A DNA stretch of 64,000 nucleotides from Phragmites australis (taxonomy: Eukaryota; Streptophyta; Magnoliopsida; Poales; Poaceae). Each line of letters starts with the position of its first letter. The first letter of the stretch is position 1. Made by a program: the position numbers and the translations under genes. The notes under the pieces were generated by a model that saw nothing but the letters and a program-made list of their open reading frames with translations, did not search any database and had not been told where the DNA came from. The DNA lies in contig NC_084943.1 in NCBI RefSeq assembly GCF_958298935.1, forward strand, positions 8,194,001-8,258,000. The letters are read 5' to 3'. Of the stretch, positions 32,233 to 45,583 are shown piece by piece.

Positions 32233-35200
32233 ATGTCAGGTGATGACTCTCCGTCGGATTTTAAGGATTGTGTGTCCAAGGAAGAACTCAACAAAGCCTT
32301 GCAGGATCATACTAGGCTATTGATAGACATTAGAACAAGCATTGCTAACCTCGTCACGCAAGTCAACGAGCTTGAGTTGCGACAGCCACCACAGGATGAT
32401 GATGATAATGATACTAATGATGGTGACCAAGAAGATGGTGAGGTTTTTGTTGGGCAAGATGCGCGTGCTGAGCAACGTTCTCGTGCTGAACAATTACGTC
32501 GTGACCAACAACAACGTCGTCAAGGTAATGAATGTAATAATGTTAATCGCAACGGTCGCGATGATCCTTATTCTAAGATTAAGTTTTCAATGCCTCCTTT
32601 TGATGGTGCATATGATGCTGATGCTTATTTGAATTGGGAAATGACGGTTGATGAAAAGTATAGTTCTCATATGGTTCCTGAAATGCATAGAGTTAGACTA
32701 GCCACTTGTGAGTTCACGAATTATGCTATTATTCAGTGGAATGGTTTAGTTTCTAGTGGCTTAGAACCTGAATCATGGCCTAGACTAAAGCGTGCCATGC
32801 GCAATAGATTTATTCCTCCTGATTATACACGTGAATTGAAAAAGAAATTGCAACGCTTAAATCAAGGTTCTAAATCTGTGCATGATTACTATCAAGAGCT
32901 TCAAATTGCTATGCTTCGTTGTAGTATACAAGAGGATGATGAGGACACCATGATTCGTTTTTACTCCGGGTTGAGACGTGAAATTCAGGACCTTGTTGAT
33001 TATAAAGATTACAATACTACCAATAGGTTGTTCCATTTTGCTGTCTTGGCAGAAAAAGAACTGCAGGGTCGACAACAGGTGCAGAAATTGCGGAACAATT
33101 TTGGGAGTACATCTACTTCACGAGTACCACCGGGACAAGCAACAACATTCCCTTCTACATCTACACGATCTGCGGCCCCCTCCTCCAACACTCGGGTGCG
33201 TTCAGCAGGAGCACCACAACCATCACGTGAGGTGAGTAAATCTACTGTTTCGCAGGATCCAATGGCACGCTCTTCTTCAGGTGCAGCTACCACGGGTCGT
33301 ACAACGGGCATTGTGTGCCGTCGCTGCCAAGGTATTGGCCACATCATGAAGGATTGCCCAAGCCAGTGAGCATACTCCACAACAGCAGATGGTGGATATG
33401 TTAGTCATAGTGATGTCGAGGAAGAAGATGCATTTGAAGCTAATCTTGCAGCTGATCATGACATGGATAGTGAGGGGGAGGAGATTAGTGGTACCGTTGC
33501 CACGGAGAGTTATGCAGCACGCACCTTCATTGTGAAGCGAGTTTTGAGTTCTCAAATGGGGCAAGCAGAGCAGCTACAACGCCATAATCTATTCCAGACA
33601 TTCCTCATTGTCAAAGATGCACGTGTTCGTACCATAATTGATGGCGGGAGTTGCAACAACCTCTTGAGCTCCGATCTTGTGAAGAATCTTTCCTTGCCAA
33701 CACGTGCACATCCTCATCCATACTACATTCAGTGGTTCAATAACAGTGGTAAGGTTAAGGTAACACAATCTGCGAGAGTACATTTTTCTATTGGTTCCTA
33801 CCATGATTATGCTGATTTTGATGTAGTGCCTATGCAAGCATGTTCACTTTTGTTAGGCCGTCCTTGGGAATTTGATACCGATGCTACACACCATGGTAGA
33901 AATAATAAATACTCTCTCATGCACAAGGGAAAGAAAATCTCTTTGCTTCCTTTGACACCTGCTGAAATTGTGCAACGTGATAAAGTTTTAGCTGAAAAAG
34001 AAAAGAAAGAACGTGTTTTGGAATCTGAAAATCAGCAAGTAGCTCAAACTGTTTTTCTACCTAAGAAAGAGAAGAACACACCTAGGTCCGAAGGCATTAA
34101 GTTAAAGGGTGGTGTTATGCTTGCTACTGAATCTGACCTTGCTGAAATTCAAGATAATGATACTTTGTGCTATGCTTTCGTATGCAAAGAGGTTTATTTT
34201 CAATTGATGATATACCTAGCTCTTTGCCTACTGCTGTCACTAACCTTTTGCAGGAGTATAAGGATGTCTTTCCAGCTGAGATACCCCCGGGGCTACCACC
34301 ATTGAGAGGGATAGAGCACCAAATAGATTTGATCCCGGGAGCGACTTTCCCAAACCGCGCTGCATATAGGACCAATCCGGAGGAGACTAAGGGAATTCAG
34401 CGACAAGTCCAAGACCTTTTGGACCGTGGGTACGTACGAGAGAGCCTTAGTCCTTGTGCTGTTCCTGTTCTTTTGGTTCCTAAGAAAGATGGTACATGGC
34501 GCATGTGTGTTAATTGTAGAGCCATTAATAATATCACAATAAGGTATCGTCACCCTATTCCTAGGCTAGACGACATGCTTGATGAGTTGAGTGGTTCTAT
34601 TATTTTCACGAAGATTGACTTGCGTAGTGGTTACCACCAAATAAGAATGAAATTGGGAGATGAATGGAAAACTGCTTTCAAAACTAAGTTCGGTCTATAT
34701 GAGTGGTTAGTGATGCCTTTTGGTTTAACTAATGCACCTAGCACTTTCATGAGATTGATGAATGAGGTTTTACGTGCTTTCATAGGAAGATTTGTGGTGG
34801 TGTACTTTGATGATATTTTGATCTATAGCAAGTCACATGAAGAACACATTGATCATCTACGTGCTGTTTTTACTGCTTTGAGAGAGGCACGTTTGTTTTC
34901 TAACCTTGACAAGTGCACCTTTTGCACGAATAGAGTTGCTTTTCTTGGCTATGTTGTTACTCCACAGGGAATTGAAGTGGATGAAGCTAAAATTGAAGCC
35001 ATCAAGAGCTGGCCGACCCCTGGGACTATCACACAGGTGAGAAGCTTTCATGGCCTTGCAGGGTTCTATCGGCGTTTTGTGAGAGATTTCAGCACCATTG
35101 CTGCCCCACTCAATGAGTTGACAAAGAAGGGCATTCCGTTCCAATGGGGGCCAGCACAAGAACAAGCTTTTAATACGCTGAAAGATAAGCTTACGCATGT

Positions 35201-37146
35201 ACCTCTACTCTAACTTCCGGACTTTGGTAAGACTTTTGAGTTAGAATGTGATGCTAGCGGCATTGGAATTGGAGGAGTACTACTACAAGGAGGTAAAACC
35301 CGTTGCTTATTTTAGTGAGAAATTGAATGGGCCATCTCTTAATTATTCAACTTATGATAAGGAGTTGTATGCTTTAGTGCGAGTTTTAGAAACATGGCAA
35401 CATTATCTTTGGCCTAAGGAGTTTATTATTCATTCTGATCATGAAGCTTTGAAACATATTAGAAGCCAAGCCAAACTAAACAAACGTCATGCTAAATGGG
35501 TTGAATTTATAGAGTCTTTTCCTTATATCATTAAACACAAGAAAGGTAAAGACAATGTCATTGCAGATGCATTATCTAGACGTTATACCATGCTGTCCCA
35601 ACTCGATCATAAGATTTTTGGTTTAGAAACAATTAAAGGATTATATGCTACTGATTTGGACTTTAAAGATGTTTTTGAACATTGTAAAGAAGGAAGAACT
35701 TGGAATAAATATGTGCTGAATGATGGATTACTATACCGTGCTAACAGGCTATGCATCCCAGCTAGCTCTATTCGCCTATTGTTCTTGCAGGAAGCGCATG
35801 GAGGTGGTTTGATGGGACATTTTGGAGTGAAGAAGACCGAGGATGTACTGGCTACTCACTTCTTTTGGCCTAAGATGAGGCGCGACGTCGAGCGCTACGT
35901 GGCACGCTGCACTACTTGCAATAAAGCTAAGTCTCGCTTGAACCCACATGAACTTTATATGCCTCTTCCTGTTCCTAGTGTGCCTTGGGAGGATATTTCT
36001 ATGGATTTTATTTTAGGATTGCCTAGGACCAAAGGGGGAGGGATAGTATATTTGTCGTTGTGGATCGTTTTTCAAAAATGGCATATTTTATACCTTGTCA
36101 CAAGAGCGATGATGCTACAAACATAGCTGATTTGTTTTTCAGGGAAATCATTCGCTTGCATGGAGTGCCTAACACCATTGTTTCGGATCGTGATGCAAAA
36201 TTTTTGAGCCACTTTTGGAGGACACTTTGGAATAAACTTGGGACAAAGCTGCTGTTTTCGACGACATGTCACCCTCAAACCGACGGACAAACGGAGGTTG
36301 TGAACCGCACATTATCCACCATGTTGCGGGCTGTTTTGAAGAAAAATTTGAGGATGTGGGAAGAGTGTCTATCCCATATTGAGTTCGCTTACAACAGATC
36401 AGTTCACTCCACCACCAAGGTAAGTCCGTTTCAGGTAGTGTATGGTTTTAACCCCCGTGCCCCTATTGATTTACTTCCTTTACCAACATCCGAGAAATTG
36501 AATTTTGATGCTAAGACATGTGCTGATTTGATTCTGAAAATGCATGAGTTGACTAAGCAAAATATTGAAAAGATGAATGAGAAGTATAGAACTTATGGTA
36601 GCCAAGGTCGGAAACATATTACTTTTGAAATTGGTGATCTTGTGTGGTTACATTTGCGCAAAGATAGGTTTCCTGATTTGAGAAAGTCTAAATTGCTGCC
36701 TCGAGCTGATGGTCCTTTTAAATTATGGAAAAGATCAGTGATAATGCATATAAGCTTGAGTTGCCTGCAGATTATGGGGTTAGTCCCACATTTAACATTT
36801 CAGATTTAAAGCCTTACTTGGGAGAAGAAGATGACATTATGTCGAGGACGACTCCAATTCAAGAGGGGGAGGATGATGAGGACATCACTCTTTCGGATAC
36901 ACACACACACCGAGTATTCCTCCAACAATAGGTCAATTGACACGAGCTCGTGCACGTCAACTAAATCATGAGGTGAGCTCGTTCCTTAGTGTTCCTTTAT
37001 ATTTTGATGAGGATGGGATGCTACTGAATAATTGTAATGTATTGTTACTTAGGAACACGGGAGAAGAACAGCAAGGGCGCCCAAGCCAAGGTGGAGGTCC
37101 AATCAAGTTCGAGTCCGTTTCGGAGTCCAGGACCAGCCTGCACTAA
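32233..37146 (+). pseudogene. gag-pol polyprotein of element A, pseudogene
   Basis: The ATG at 32233 (ACCATGTC context, conserved among the siblings) is preferred to the in-frame ATG at 32191 in the leader. Gag reads FSMPPFDGAYDADAYLNWEM and ends in the knuckle CRRCQGIGHIMKDC. Protease DGGSCNN (about 33642), reverse transcriptase [10 protein letters not shown] (about 34806), RNase H, integrase HHCC and DDE blocks and the C-terminal [17 protein letters not shown] follow in order. Lesions: TGA at 33367 (the sibling C has CGA); 1-nt loss near 34193; TAA at 35211 (D has CAA); 1-nt gain near 35293; 1-nt loss near 36040; a disrupted patch near 36720; and an AC expansion at 36900-36911 that shifts the frame inside the 3' LTR. 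It cannot make a functional polyprotein. Confidence 0.92.
36861..36873 (+). promoter_or_regulatory. Polypurine tract of element A
   Basis: AAGAGGGGGAGGA directly abuts the 3' LTR start TGATGAGG. It primes plus-strand DNA synthesis in LTR retrotransposons. Confidence 0.85.
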
Positions 37147-37784
37147 AATCGTCGCCTAGGATGTATACAGACTCCATTTTCGACGTTCTACACATGGTTT
37201 GAAATCTAAGGAGATAAGCTTTCCAACGGGACTGGTCCCATGTCCAAATTCGTTCTGAGTCAACGGGAATCGTCGAAACAAGTGGACATCCAGAATCTGT
37301 CAGGGTGCTGCGCCACCATCTTTTGGGCCGTTGGGCCGTGTATCGTGTTGGAGTCCATTAGGGACGTGTCCAGGGGTCCTTGGCCGACCCTAGTCATTTA
37401 CATACAGTAGCCGCCACCCTAATTAGGGTTGGGTTTTGCTTAGATATTGATCTACACACAGTTGTGAGATTTTCGCTCTTGTTCCGGACCGACTAGGCCG
37501 CCGCAAGTGTTTGTGGAACCCCGACTTCGAGTGCTTGAATTCAATTTGCAATATTTCAGATTGCATCTTCTACGTTCTTGCTTGTGTTCTCGGTACGCTT
37601 GCAGGGATTAAGCCTTCTTGGCGAGGTCAACCGCGCGACACGGTTGATAGCCATCGGAGCTGTGGTGTAGTGATTGCAAGGGAGACGATCTGTTCGGGTC
37701 GAACCCTTTGGATCATCAATGTCGAGTTCTCCACCCACCGACTTATCGCTACCTATCGGAAGATCAGGCCAACATTACTCATCA
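36874..37784 (+). repeat. 3' LTR of element A
   Basis: 911 bp, TGATGAGG to ACTCATCA, followed by CAGTG. It contains the last part of the pol reading frame ([12 protein letters not shown] block). Confidence 0.92.
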
Positions 37785-37954
37785 CAGTGACCTTCCGTCC
37801 ATGCAGTTTGGATTCCGGTGAAGAGAAGTCAACACAAACTTTTGCATATTTGACCTCTTGCATGGCAAATTGACAAGTAAGTCAAAGGAGCATATACTAC
37901 TATAGAACTAGCCTTATATATTGGTTTATCACTATTGGTTTTTAATAGGCCGGT

Positions 37955-38165
37955 AATGATATAAGCCGCGCAGGAAGAATAAGTCATCGTGACTTATGAA
38001 CCGACAGTGATAACGGTCATTACTGTTAACCGGTGGCTTGAACCGGCAGTGATGCCCAGCTCAATTATTACTGCCGGCTGAAGCCACAGACCGGCAGTGA
38101 AAGATGGACATCACCGTCGGCTGGTAGTATGAGCTGGTAGTGATGTTCACAGTACGGCACCACCG
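37955..38165. repeat. CACTA subterminal repeats
   Basis: Several direct and inverted copies of a 12-15 bp unit, for example AACCGACAGTGATA, GAACCGGCAGTGATG, TACTGCCGGCTGAAG, AGACCGGCAGTGAAAG and AGCTGGTAGTGATG. Such arrays bind the TNPA-type protein in En/Spm elements. Confidence 0.7.
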
Positions 38166-38356
38166 AGCAAAAATCCACCATGCCCTGACGAGGTCCCTTG
38201 ACCCGAGCCCGGAGAAGCGAGCAAGGGGGTCACCCACCACCCGTCCGTCGAATCCCACATGAGTCCCTTCTTCCTCGGTGCTGGCCAACTTTTTCCACCC
38301 CTCTCCGTTGAGCCACCTAACCGTTGCCTCTTTGTGTCGACCGACCGCACAGTGAG

Positions 38357-39238
38357 TGATGAGGACATCACTCATTTAGCACATGTAATCCTCCGGTGAT
38401 TGATCCATTACAAGGACCGATTACACGGGCTCGTGCACATCGTTTAACTCATGAGGTGAATTCGTTACTCGCTATCCATACTACTAATTATAAGAATGAG
38501 ATACTACTCAATTTTTATGAATTTTTGATGATTAGGAATATGGGAGAAGCACCTATGGATCAGCCAAGTCGGACGGAGCTCAAGCCAACTTCAAGTCGGA
38601 GTCGAAACTCGGTTCGGATTCAGCAGACAGCGCCGCACTAAAACGGCCATAACTACTTCATATGGAGTCCAAATAAGATGTTCTTTAATGCGTTGGAAAG
38701 CTAAGGACGATAGCTTTGTTTTGGTACTAGTCCCAGCTCCAGACTCACAGTGGATTATTTTGTATCATCAAAATAATGTGCTGTGTCACAATTTTAGGCT
38801 ATATTGGGCCTTGTAAACATGTTCGGATCTAAGACTAAGTTGTAGACGCCCCCTGGTCGCCCAAAATCCTAGCACACCCCTCTTCATATATCTAGTAGCT
38901 GTCGTCATAGACTTTTTGGGTTTTGCTTAGATTAGTCTGTCATTGAACAGTTTTGCCGTTGTTCGGTTTGTGAAATCCCAACTCGTGAGCTTAATCATAT
39001 TTGCAATTTCAGATTGTGTTCTTCCGTGTTCTTGCTTGTGTTCTCGATTCGCTTGCAGGAATTAGCCTTCTTGGTGAGGTCAATCATGCCGCGCGCAGTT
39101 GATAACCAACGGAGCAGTGGTGTAGCGATTGCAAGGGTTGCGTTCTGTCCTGATCGGAAGCCTTGGATTGTCAACGTCGAGTCTCCACCAATCGACTTAC
39201 CATTACCTAATGGAAGATCGAGCCTAATCCTTTTATTA
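38357..39238 (+). repeat. 5' LTR of element B
   Basis: 882 bp. It is followed after 2 nt by TGGTATCAAA (39241-39250), the primer binding site with one change from the tRNA-Met match. Confidence 0.88.
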
Positions 39239-42200
39239 ACTGGTATCAAATTTTTAGGTTGCCCGCTAGGTAATTTCGTTTTTCCCTTAGATTAGTTCTG
39301 TTTTCATCACCTAGAGTCTACAAAAAGCCAAAAATATTTCTCTTGTCCGCTGTCCTACAACCCTTTCGGTCTTGCAATTTCGATTTTGGTGTCGCGTTGT
39401 TGAGTTTGTGTCCATCGTGGTCGAGTCTTGCTGCTAGTCTAGAGTAGTGTTCTTGGTCTTAGTTCAACGCCCATGCTATTTGTCGTGTCGCTGTCCCACC
39501 ACCCCCACCCCCACCAACAAGTCGAGCCACTACATCACTCGATTTGCCCTCACGAACCGCCTTGTGTTAATTCTCGCCACGCTAGCCCTAGATAGGTCGC
39601 AAGCCATCTTGTATCACTTGCCCTGCCACCGCAGCCCTCCTTTTTCATTTGGCAATCCGATTGCTTGCTTGCCCTAATTTCGTGGGCTTACCGATTGAGT
39701 AGGGAAGCTTTGCCCTAATTTTCCGCTGCTGTTATCATCCATAGCCTAGGGAAGCTTTGCCCTAGGTGTGTTCACATCGCTAAGCAGAGTTACTTAGCCG
39801 TGTCCTGTGTTCGGTTGATAGGGAAGCTTTGCCCTAAACTGACAGAAGAAAATAAGTGCGCAAAAATCCTAGTTTGAGCAGTGTTCACTAAATTGGGCAT
39901 AACTTTTGCCTACGAACTCGGATTTGGATGTTCTATATGCCGTTGGAAAGCTAATTTCGAGCCCGACATGAAAAAAACAACTGGTCTTTGCCCGGAAGTT
40001 TCAGCACCCATTTTTCACATCCTGCTGTCTACCGCTTTGTGATCTGTTTTGGCTTTGCTTGTTTCCAAATTTTGTGCCTATCCTTTTTAGACCCTTTATA
40101 AGTGTGTGCTACAACATCTGGAAAAGAAAGTGTGCAAAAAAAAAAAATAGAGAATGCAAAAAAAAATAGAGAAAAAATATTGTGGTAAAAATCAGAAATA
40201 TTAAAGGCAATCAGATTGTGGTAGCACACTGTGTTCTTTGTGCTTGGTCCTTTCTTTCAGCTTATTGTGCTAGGTCTAGAGACACGCTAGGGACCAGCAA
40301 CGATGACTACTTTGGATATTTATTCAGCTTTGCTAATCTGATTACGATTTTTGCTACTCCTTGCTATCATATTGTTCTGTACTAAGCTACACTTTCTCTT
40401 GATCAGAACATGTCCTCTCTTGCAATCATACCCTCGCTCGACAAGTTATCAAAAAGCAGCCGCCGATTGTTCCACCTGCTGCATTGATAAGAACACTTAT
40501 AAGAGCGTGGTAAGATGCTTGAGTGTGTGTGATTCCACTACCTAATAGTGATAGGGATAATTTTGTTTTATCCTTTGCTTTCTACTAACCATGGCAGATG
40601 ATCCGTCGGATTTCAAGGACTGTGTCTCCAAGGGAGAACTTAACACCCTCATTCAGTAACAGAATCAAGCGTTGAATGACATGATGGCAAGACAGAATCA
40701 AACATTGAATGACATTGTCATAAGGATGAAGACATGAGAGCAAGCATTGCTAATCTAGTCACACGGGTGAACGACATTGAGCTGCGGGATCCACAGGAAG
40801 AAGATGCTTTTGACAATGATGATCCCAATGCTGGACATGAAGATGATGATGCTGGTGTTTTTGTGGGACAAGATTGGAGGGCACAACTTTAGCACCAACC
40901 AAACAACAATAACAACAACCGTAACCACCGCATGCCGCATGGGAGGTAATGTTCGAGGTAATGATGATCACTGCGCTAAGGTCAAGTTTAAGTTACCCTC
41001 TTTTGATGGTTCATATGATGCCGATGCTTATTTAGATTGGGAAATGACGGTTGAGCAGAAGTTTAATTCTCACATGGTTCCTGACATACATAGAGTTAGA
41101 CAAGCCACTAGTGAGTTCACTAATTATACAATTATTTGGTGGAATGGGTTGGTAAATGCTGGATTAGAACCTACTACTTGGGAGAGATTAAAGCATGCCA
41201 TGCGTAGTAGATTTATACCCCCTGAGTACAAATGAGATTTAAAAAAGAAATTGCAGCGCTTCAATCAAGGTAGTCGATCTGTTAATGAATACTATAATGA
41301 ACTACACATTGCTGTCCTTCGCTGTGGCATACAAGAAAATGATGAGGATACAATGATTCATTTTTATTCGGGGTTACGACGTGAAATTCAGGACTTGGTT
41401 GATTATAGAGATTATAATACCATGGATAGGTTGTTCCATCTTGCTATGTTGGCAGAGAAAGAATTGCAGGGACGTGAGCCAAAGTCGTGGAACATTGGCA
41501 GTTCGTTTTCCTCCAGATCGCAATCGGGCAAAGTCAAATCAGCCTCGTTCGCTCCGGCACGGTCTACTGCCCCCTCCGATAATAGGGCACGTACAGCAGC
41601 ATCGTCACCACCAGCACCACATACAACTGAGGTAAGCAAATCTATTTATGTGCAGCAACCAGCGACGAAGACCACTCCTTCAACTGGCTCCATGAGTAGT
41701 TCAGCGCGTATTGTGTGCCGCCGTTGCAAGGGCATGGGCCATGTCATGAAGGATTGCCCCAGTCAACGCGCTTACATTGCAACCGATGACGGTGGGTACA
41801 TCAGTACTAGTGATGTTGAGGATGAATTTGTGCTTCAAGCTAACCTTGCAGGTGATCATGAGACTGATAGTGATGGTGATGAGATTTTAGGTGCCGCTGC
41901 CACTGAGGACTACAAAAATAGAACATTTGTTGTACAACGGGTTTTGAGTGCTCAAATGGAGCAAGCAGAGCAGCTTCAACACCATAATTTTTTTCAGATA
42001 TTTCTCATTGTTAAGGACTGCCGTGTTCGAGTTATAATTGATGGTAGGAGTTGCAATAACTTGGTGAGTTCAGATTTTGTCAAGAAGCTTGGCTTGGCCA
42101 CTCGCGCACACCCTTGTCCATATCATATTCAATGGCTCAACAACAGTGGTAAGGCGAAGGTAACACACACTGTTTGTGTTCATTTTTCCATTGGTTCCTA

Positions 42201-42524
42201 CAATAATTATGCAGATTCTGATGTCGTGCCTATGCAAGCATGTTCCCTTTTGTTAGGTCGTCCTTGGGAGTTTGATACTAATGCTATACACTATGGTAGA
42301 AGTAATAAATACACACTTATGCACAAAGGAAAGAAAATAACCTTGCTTCCTTTAACACCAAGTGAGATTGTGCAATGTGATAAAGCGATAGCTGAAAATG
42401 CGAAGAGAGAGCAAGATTTACAATCTGAAAATCAGCAAGTAGCTAAACATATTTTTCCACCAAAGAAAGAGCAACCAACACCTTCTTCTAGTTCCACAGG
42501 CATTAAATTAAAAGGTGGTGTTAT

Positions 42525-43431
42525 TGATGAGCAATGTTGGCCTGATCTTCCGATAGGTAGCGATAAGTCGGTGGGTGGAGAACTCAACGTTGATGATCCA
42601 AAGGCTTCAACCCGAACAGATCGTCTCCCTTGCAATCACTACACCATAGCTCCGATGGTTATCAACCGCGTCGCGCGGTTGACCTCGCCAAGAAGGCTCA
42701 ATCCCTGCAAGCGTACCAAGAACACAAGCAAGAACGTAGAAGATGCAATCTGAAATATTGCGAATTGAATTCAAGCACTCGAAGTCGGGGTTCCACAAAC
42801 ACTTGCGGTGGCCTAGTCGGTCCGGAATAAGAGCTAAAATCTCACAACTGTGTGTAGATCAATATCTACGCAAAACCCAACCCTAATTAGGGCGGCGGCT
42901 ACTGTATATAAAAGACTAGGGTCGGCCAAGGACCCCTGGACGTGTCCCTAATGGACTCCAACACGATACATGGCCCAACGGCCCAAAAGATGGTGGCGCA
43001 GCACCCTGATAGATTCTGGACGTCTACTTATTTCGATGATTCCCGTTGACTTAGAAAGAATTTGGACATGGGATCAGTCCCGTTGGAAATCTTATCTCCT
43101 TAGCTTTCTAACTATGTGTAGAACGTCAAAAACGGAGTCCGTATGCGTCCTGGGCGATGATTTTAGTGCAGGCTGGTCCCGGACTCCGAAACGGACTCGA
43201 ACTTGCTTGGACCTCCACCTTGGCTTGGGCGCCCTTGCTGTTCTTCTCCCGTGTTCCTAAGTAACAATACATCACAATTATTCAGTAGCATCCCATCCTC
43301 ATCAAAATATAAAGGAACACTAAGGAACAAGCTCACCTCATGATTTAGTTGACGTGCACGAGCTCGTGTCAATGGACCTATTGTTGGAGGAATACTCGGT
43401 GTGTGTATCCGAAAGAGTGATGTCCTCATCA
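42525..43431 (-). mobile_element. Solo LTR of the A/C CRM family, inserted in element B
   Basis: The 907 bp read on the minus strand match the A and C LTRs from TGATGAGGACATCACT to CTCATCA (a substitution near one end gives TGATGAGCAATG on the plus strand). Perfect 5-bp duplication GTTAT at 42520-42524 and 43432-43436. With the LTR and one copy of the duplication removed, element B reads on without a break as GGVMLV. Solo LTRs arise by recombination between the two LTRs of a full insertion. Confidence 0.95.
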
Positions 43432-43605
43432 GTTATGCTTGTTACAAAATTAGACCTTGCTGAAATTGTTAACAATGATGTTCCTTGCTACGCTTTGGTA
43501 TGCAAAGAGGCTTTATTTTCACTGGATGATATACCTTCCTCTTTGCCTTCTGCTGTCACTAACCTTTTGCAGGAGTATAAGGATGTGTTTCCAACCGGTA
43601 TACCC

Positions 43606-43770
43606 CTCGCAAAGCATCAAAAATAGCACGTAGATGATCAATATGTTGTGTATGTGACTTGCTATAGATCAAGATATCATCGAAATAAACCACCACAAAT
43701 TTACCAATGAAAGCACGTAGAACCTCATTCATCAATCTCATAAACGTGCTAGGTACATTAGTTAAACCGT
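43606..43770 (-). other. In-place inversion 1 inside element B reverse transcriptase
   Basis: The minus strand encodes the reverse-transcriptase core ([33 protein letters not shown]), while both flanks are plus-strand pol. In sibling A this segment lies at the same place but in plus orientation. Compared with A, the about 137 codons left of it (from PPGLPPLRG to VMPF) and about 12 codons right of it are missing. So it is a local inversion with flanking deletions, not an insertion from elsewhere. Confidence 0.88.
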
Positions 43771-43953
43771 GCTATTGCACCGATCGAGTTGGTTTTCTTG
43801 GCTATGTTGTTACTCCATAGGGAATTCAAGTGGATGAATCGAAAATTGAGGCCATCAAGAGCTGGCCGATCCCGGAGACTATTACACAGGTGAGAAGTTT
43901 TCATGGTCTTGCAGGGTTTTATCGGCGTTTTGTGAGAGATTTCAGCACCATTG

Positions 43954-44082
43954 CGAGCATACAACTTCTTATCATAAGTCGAATAATTCAGAGATGGCCC
44001 ATTTAATTTCTTACTAAAGTAAGCAACGGGTTTACCTTCTTGAAGTAACACTCCTCCAATTCCAATTCTGCTAGCATTGAGA
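43954..44082 (-). other. In-place inversion 2 inside element B RNase H
   Basis: The minus strand encodes [20 protein letters not shown] and [17 protein letters not shown], the start of RNase H. The flanks are plus strand: it is preceded by [13 protein letters not shown] and followed by [15 protein letters not shown]. Compared with sibling A, about 44 codons on the left ([10 protein letters not shown] to FELEC) are gone. Same kind of event as inversion 1, about 185 bp away. Confidence 0.88.
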
Positions 44083-45570
44083 GGAATCGAGTTTTAGAAA
44101 CATGGCAACACTATCTTTGGCCTAAGGAGTTTATTATTCATTCTGATCATAAATCTTTGAAGCACATTAGAAGTCAAGCTAAACTGAATAAATGACATGC
44201 TAAATGGGTTGAGTTCATAGAATCTTTTCCATACATTATTAAACACAAAAAGGTAAAGACAATATCATTGTGGATGCATTATCTAGACGTTACACCATGT
44301 TGTCCCAACTAGATCACAAAATCTTTGGTTTAGAAACAATAAAAGGGTTGTATGCAACTGATTCGGGCTTTAAAGATGCTTTTCAAAATTGTAAAGAAGG
44401 GAGAACTTGGAATAAGTATGTGCTGAATGATGGACTTCTTTATCGCGCTAATAAGCTATGCGTTCTAGCTAGCTCCGTTCGTCTTTTGTTTTTACAGGAG
44501 GCGCATGGAGGAGGTTTGATGGGACATTTTGGAGTGAAGAAAACTGAAGATGTGCTGGCCACTCATTTCTTTTGGCCAAAGATAAGACGCGATGTCGAGC
44601 GCTACATGTCACGCTGCACTACTTGCAATAAAGCTAAGTCTCGCTTGAATTCACATGGTCTTTATATACCTCTTCCTGTTCCTAGTGTACCTTGAGAGGA
44701 TATTTCTATGGACTTTGTTTTAGGATTGTCTAGGACAAAGAGGGGGAGGGATAGTATATTTGTAGTGGTGGATCGTTTTTCTAAAATAGCACATTTTATA
44801 CCTTGTCACAAGAGTGATGATTCTATACACATAGCTGATTTATTTTTCAGGGAGATTATACGCTTATATGGAGTGCCAAATACCATTGTCTCTGATCGTG
44901 ATGCGAAGTTTTTGAGTCATTTTTGGAGGACATTATGGAATAAGTTGGGGATAAAGCTGCTATTCTCTACTACATGTCATCCCCAAACTGATGGACAAAT
45001 GGAGGTTGTTAATCGCACATTATCTACTATGTTGTGGGCTATTTTAAAGAAGAATTTGAAGATGTGGGAAGAGTGTTTGCCTCATATTGAGTTCGCTTAC
45101 AACATATCTGTCTACTCCACCACCAAGGTAAGTCCGTTTCAGGTAGTGTATGGTTTTCAATCCCCATGCTCCTATTGATTTACTACCTTTACCTCCTTCT
45201 GAAACTCTAAATTTGGATGCTACACAACGTGCTGAATTTATTCTAAAGATGCACGAAACAACTAAAGAAAATATTAAAAAAATAAATGAGAAATATAGAG
45301 CTTATGGTAGCCAGGGTAGAAAACATTTAACTTCTGAACTTGGTGATCTTGTTTGGTTACACTTGCGTAAAGATCGATTTCCTAAGTTGAGAAAATCTAA
45401 ATTGATGCCTCGAGCTGATGGTCCTTTTAAAGTTCTTGAGAAGATTAATGATAATGTATATAAGCTTAAGTTGCCTGCGGATTTTGGGGTTAGTCCCACA
45501 TTTAACATTTCAGATTTAAAACCATATGTTGGAGAGGAAGATGAGGTTGCGTCGAGGACGACTCCAATTC

Positions 45571-45583
45571 AAGAGGAGGAGGA
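45571..45583 (+). promoter_or_regulatory. Polypurine tract of element B
   Basis: AAGAGGAGGAGGA immediately before the 3' LTR. Confidence 0.8.

Larger units (their letters stand above)
30088..37784 (+). mobile_element. CRM-clade Ty3/gypsy retrotransposon A, full-length, decayed
   Basis: LTRs of 909 and 911 bp begin TGATGAGGACATCACT and end ACTCATCA, a 7-bp terminal inverted repeat. The flanks CAATG (30083-30087) and CAGTG (37785-37789) form a 5-bp target duplication with one mismatch. By eye the LTRs differ at about 40 positions plus one 2-bp indel (about 4%), so this is an older insertion than D. CRM assignment rests on the TGATGARGACATC LTR start, the gag sequence and the coding region running into the 3' LTR. 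Confidence 0.92.

Noticed and set aside
36060..36809. Separate integrase gene
   Set aside because: It is the integrase part of element A, set off only by frameshifts at both ends.
41251..42753. 500-codon gag-protease protein with a unique C-terminus
   Set aside because: The last about 75 codons are antisense readthrough into the solo LTR inserted at 42525.
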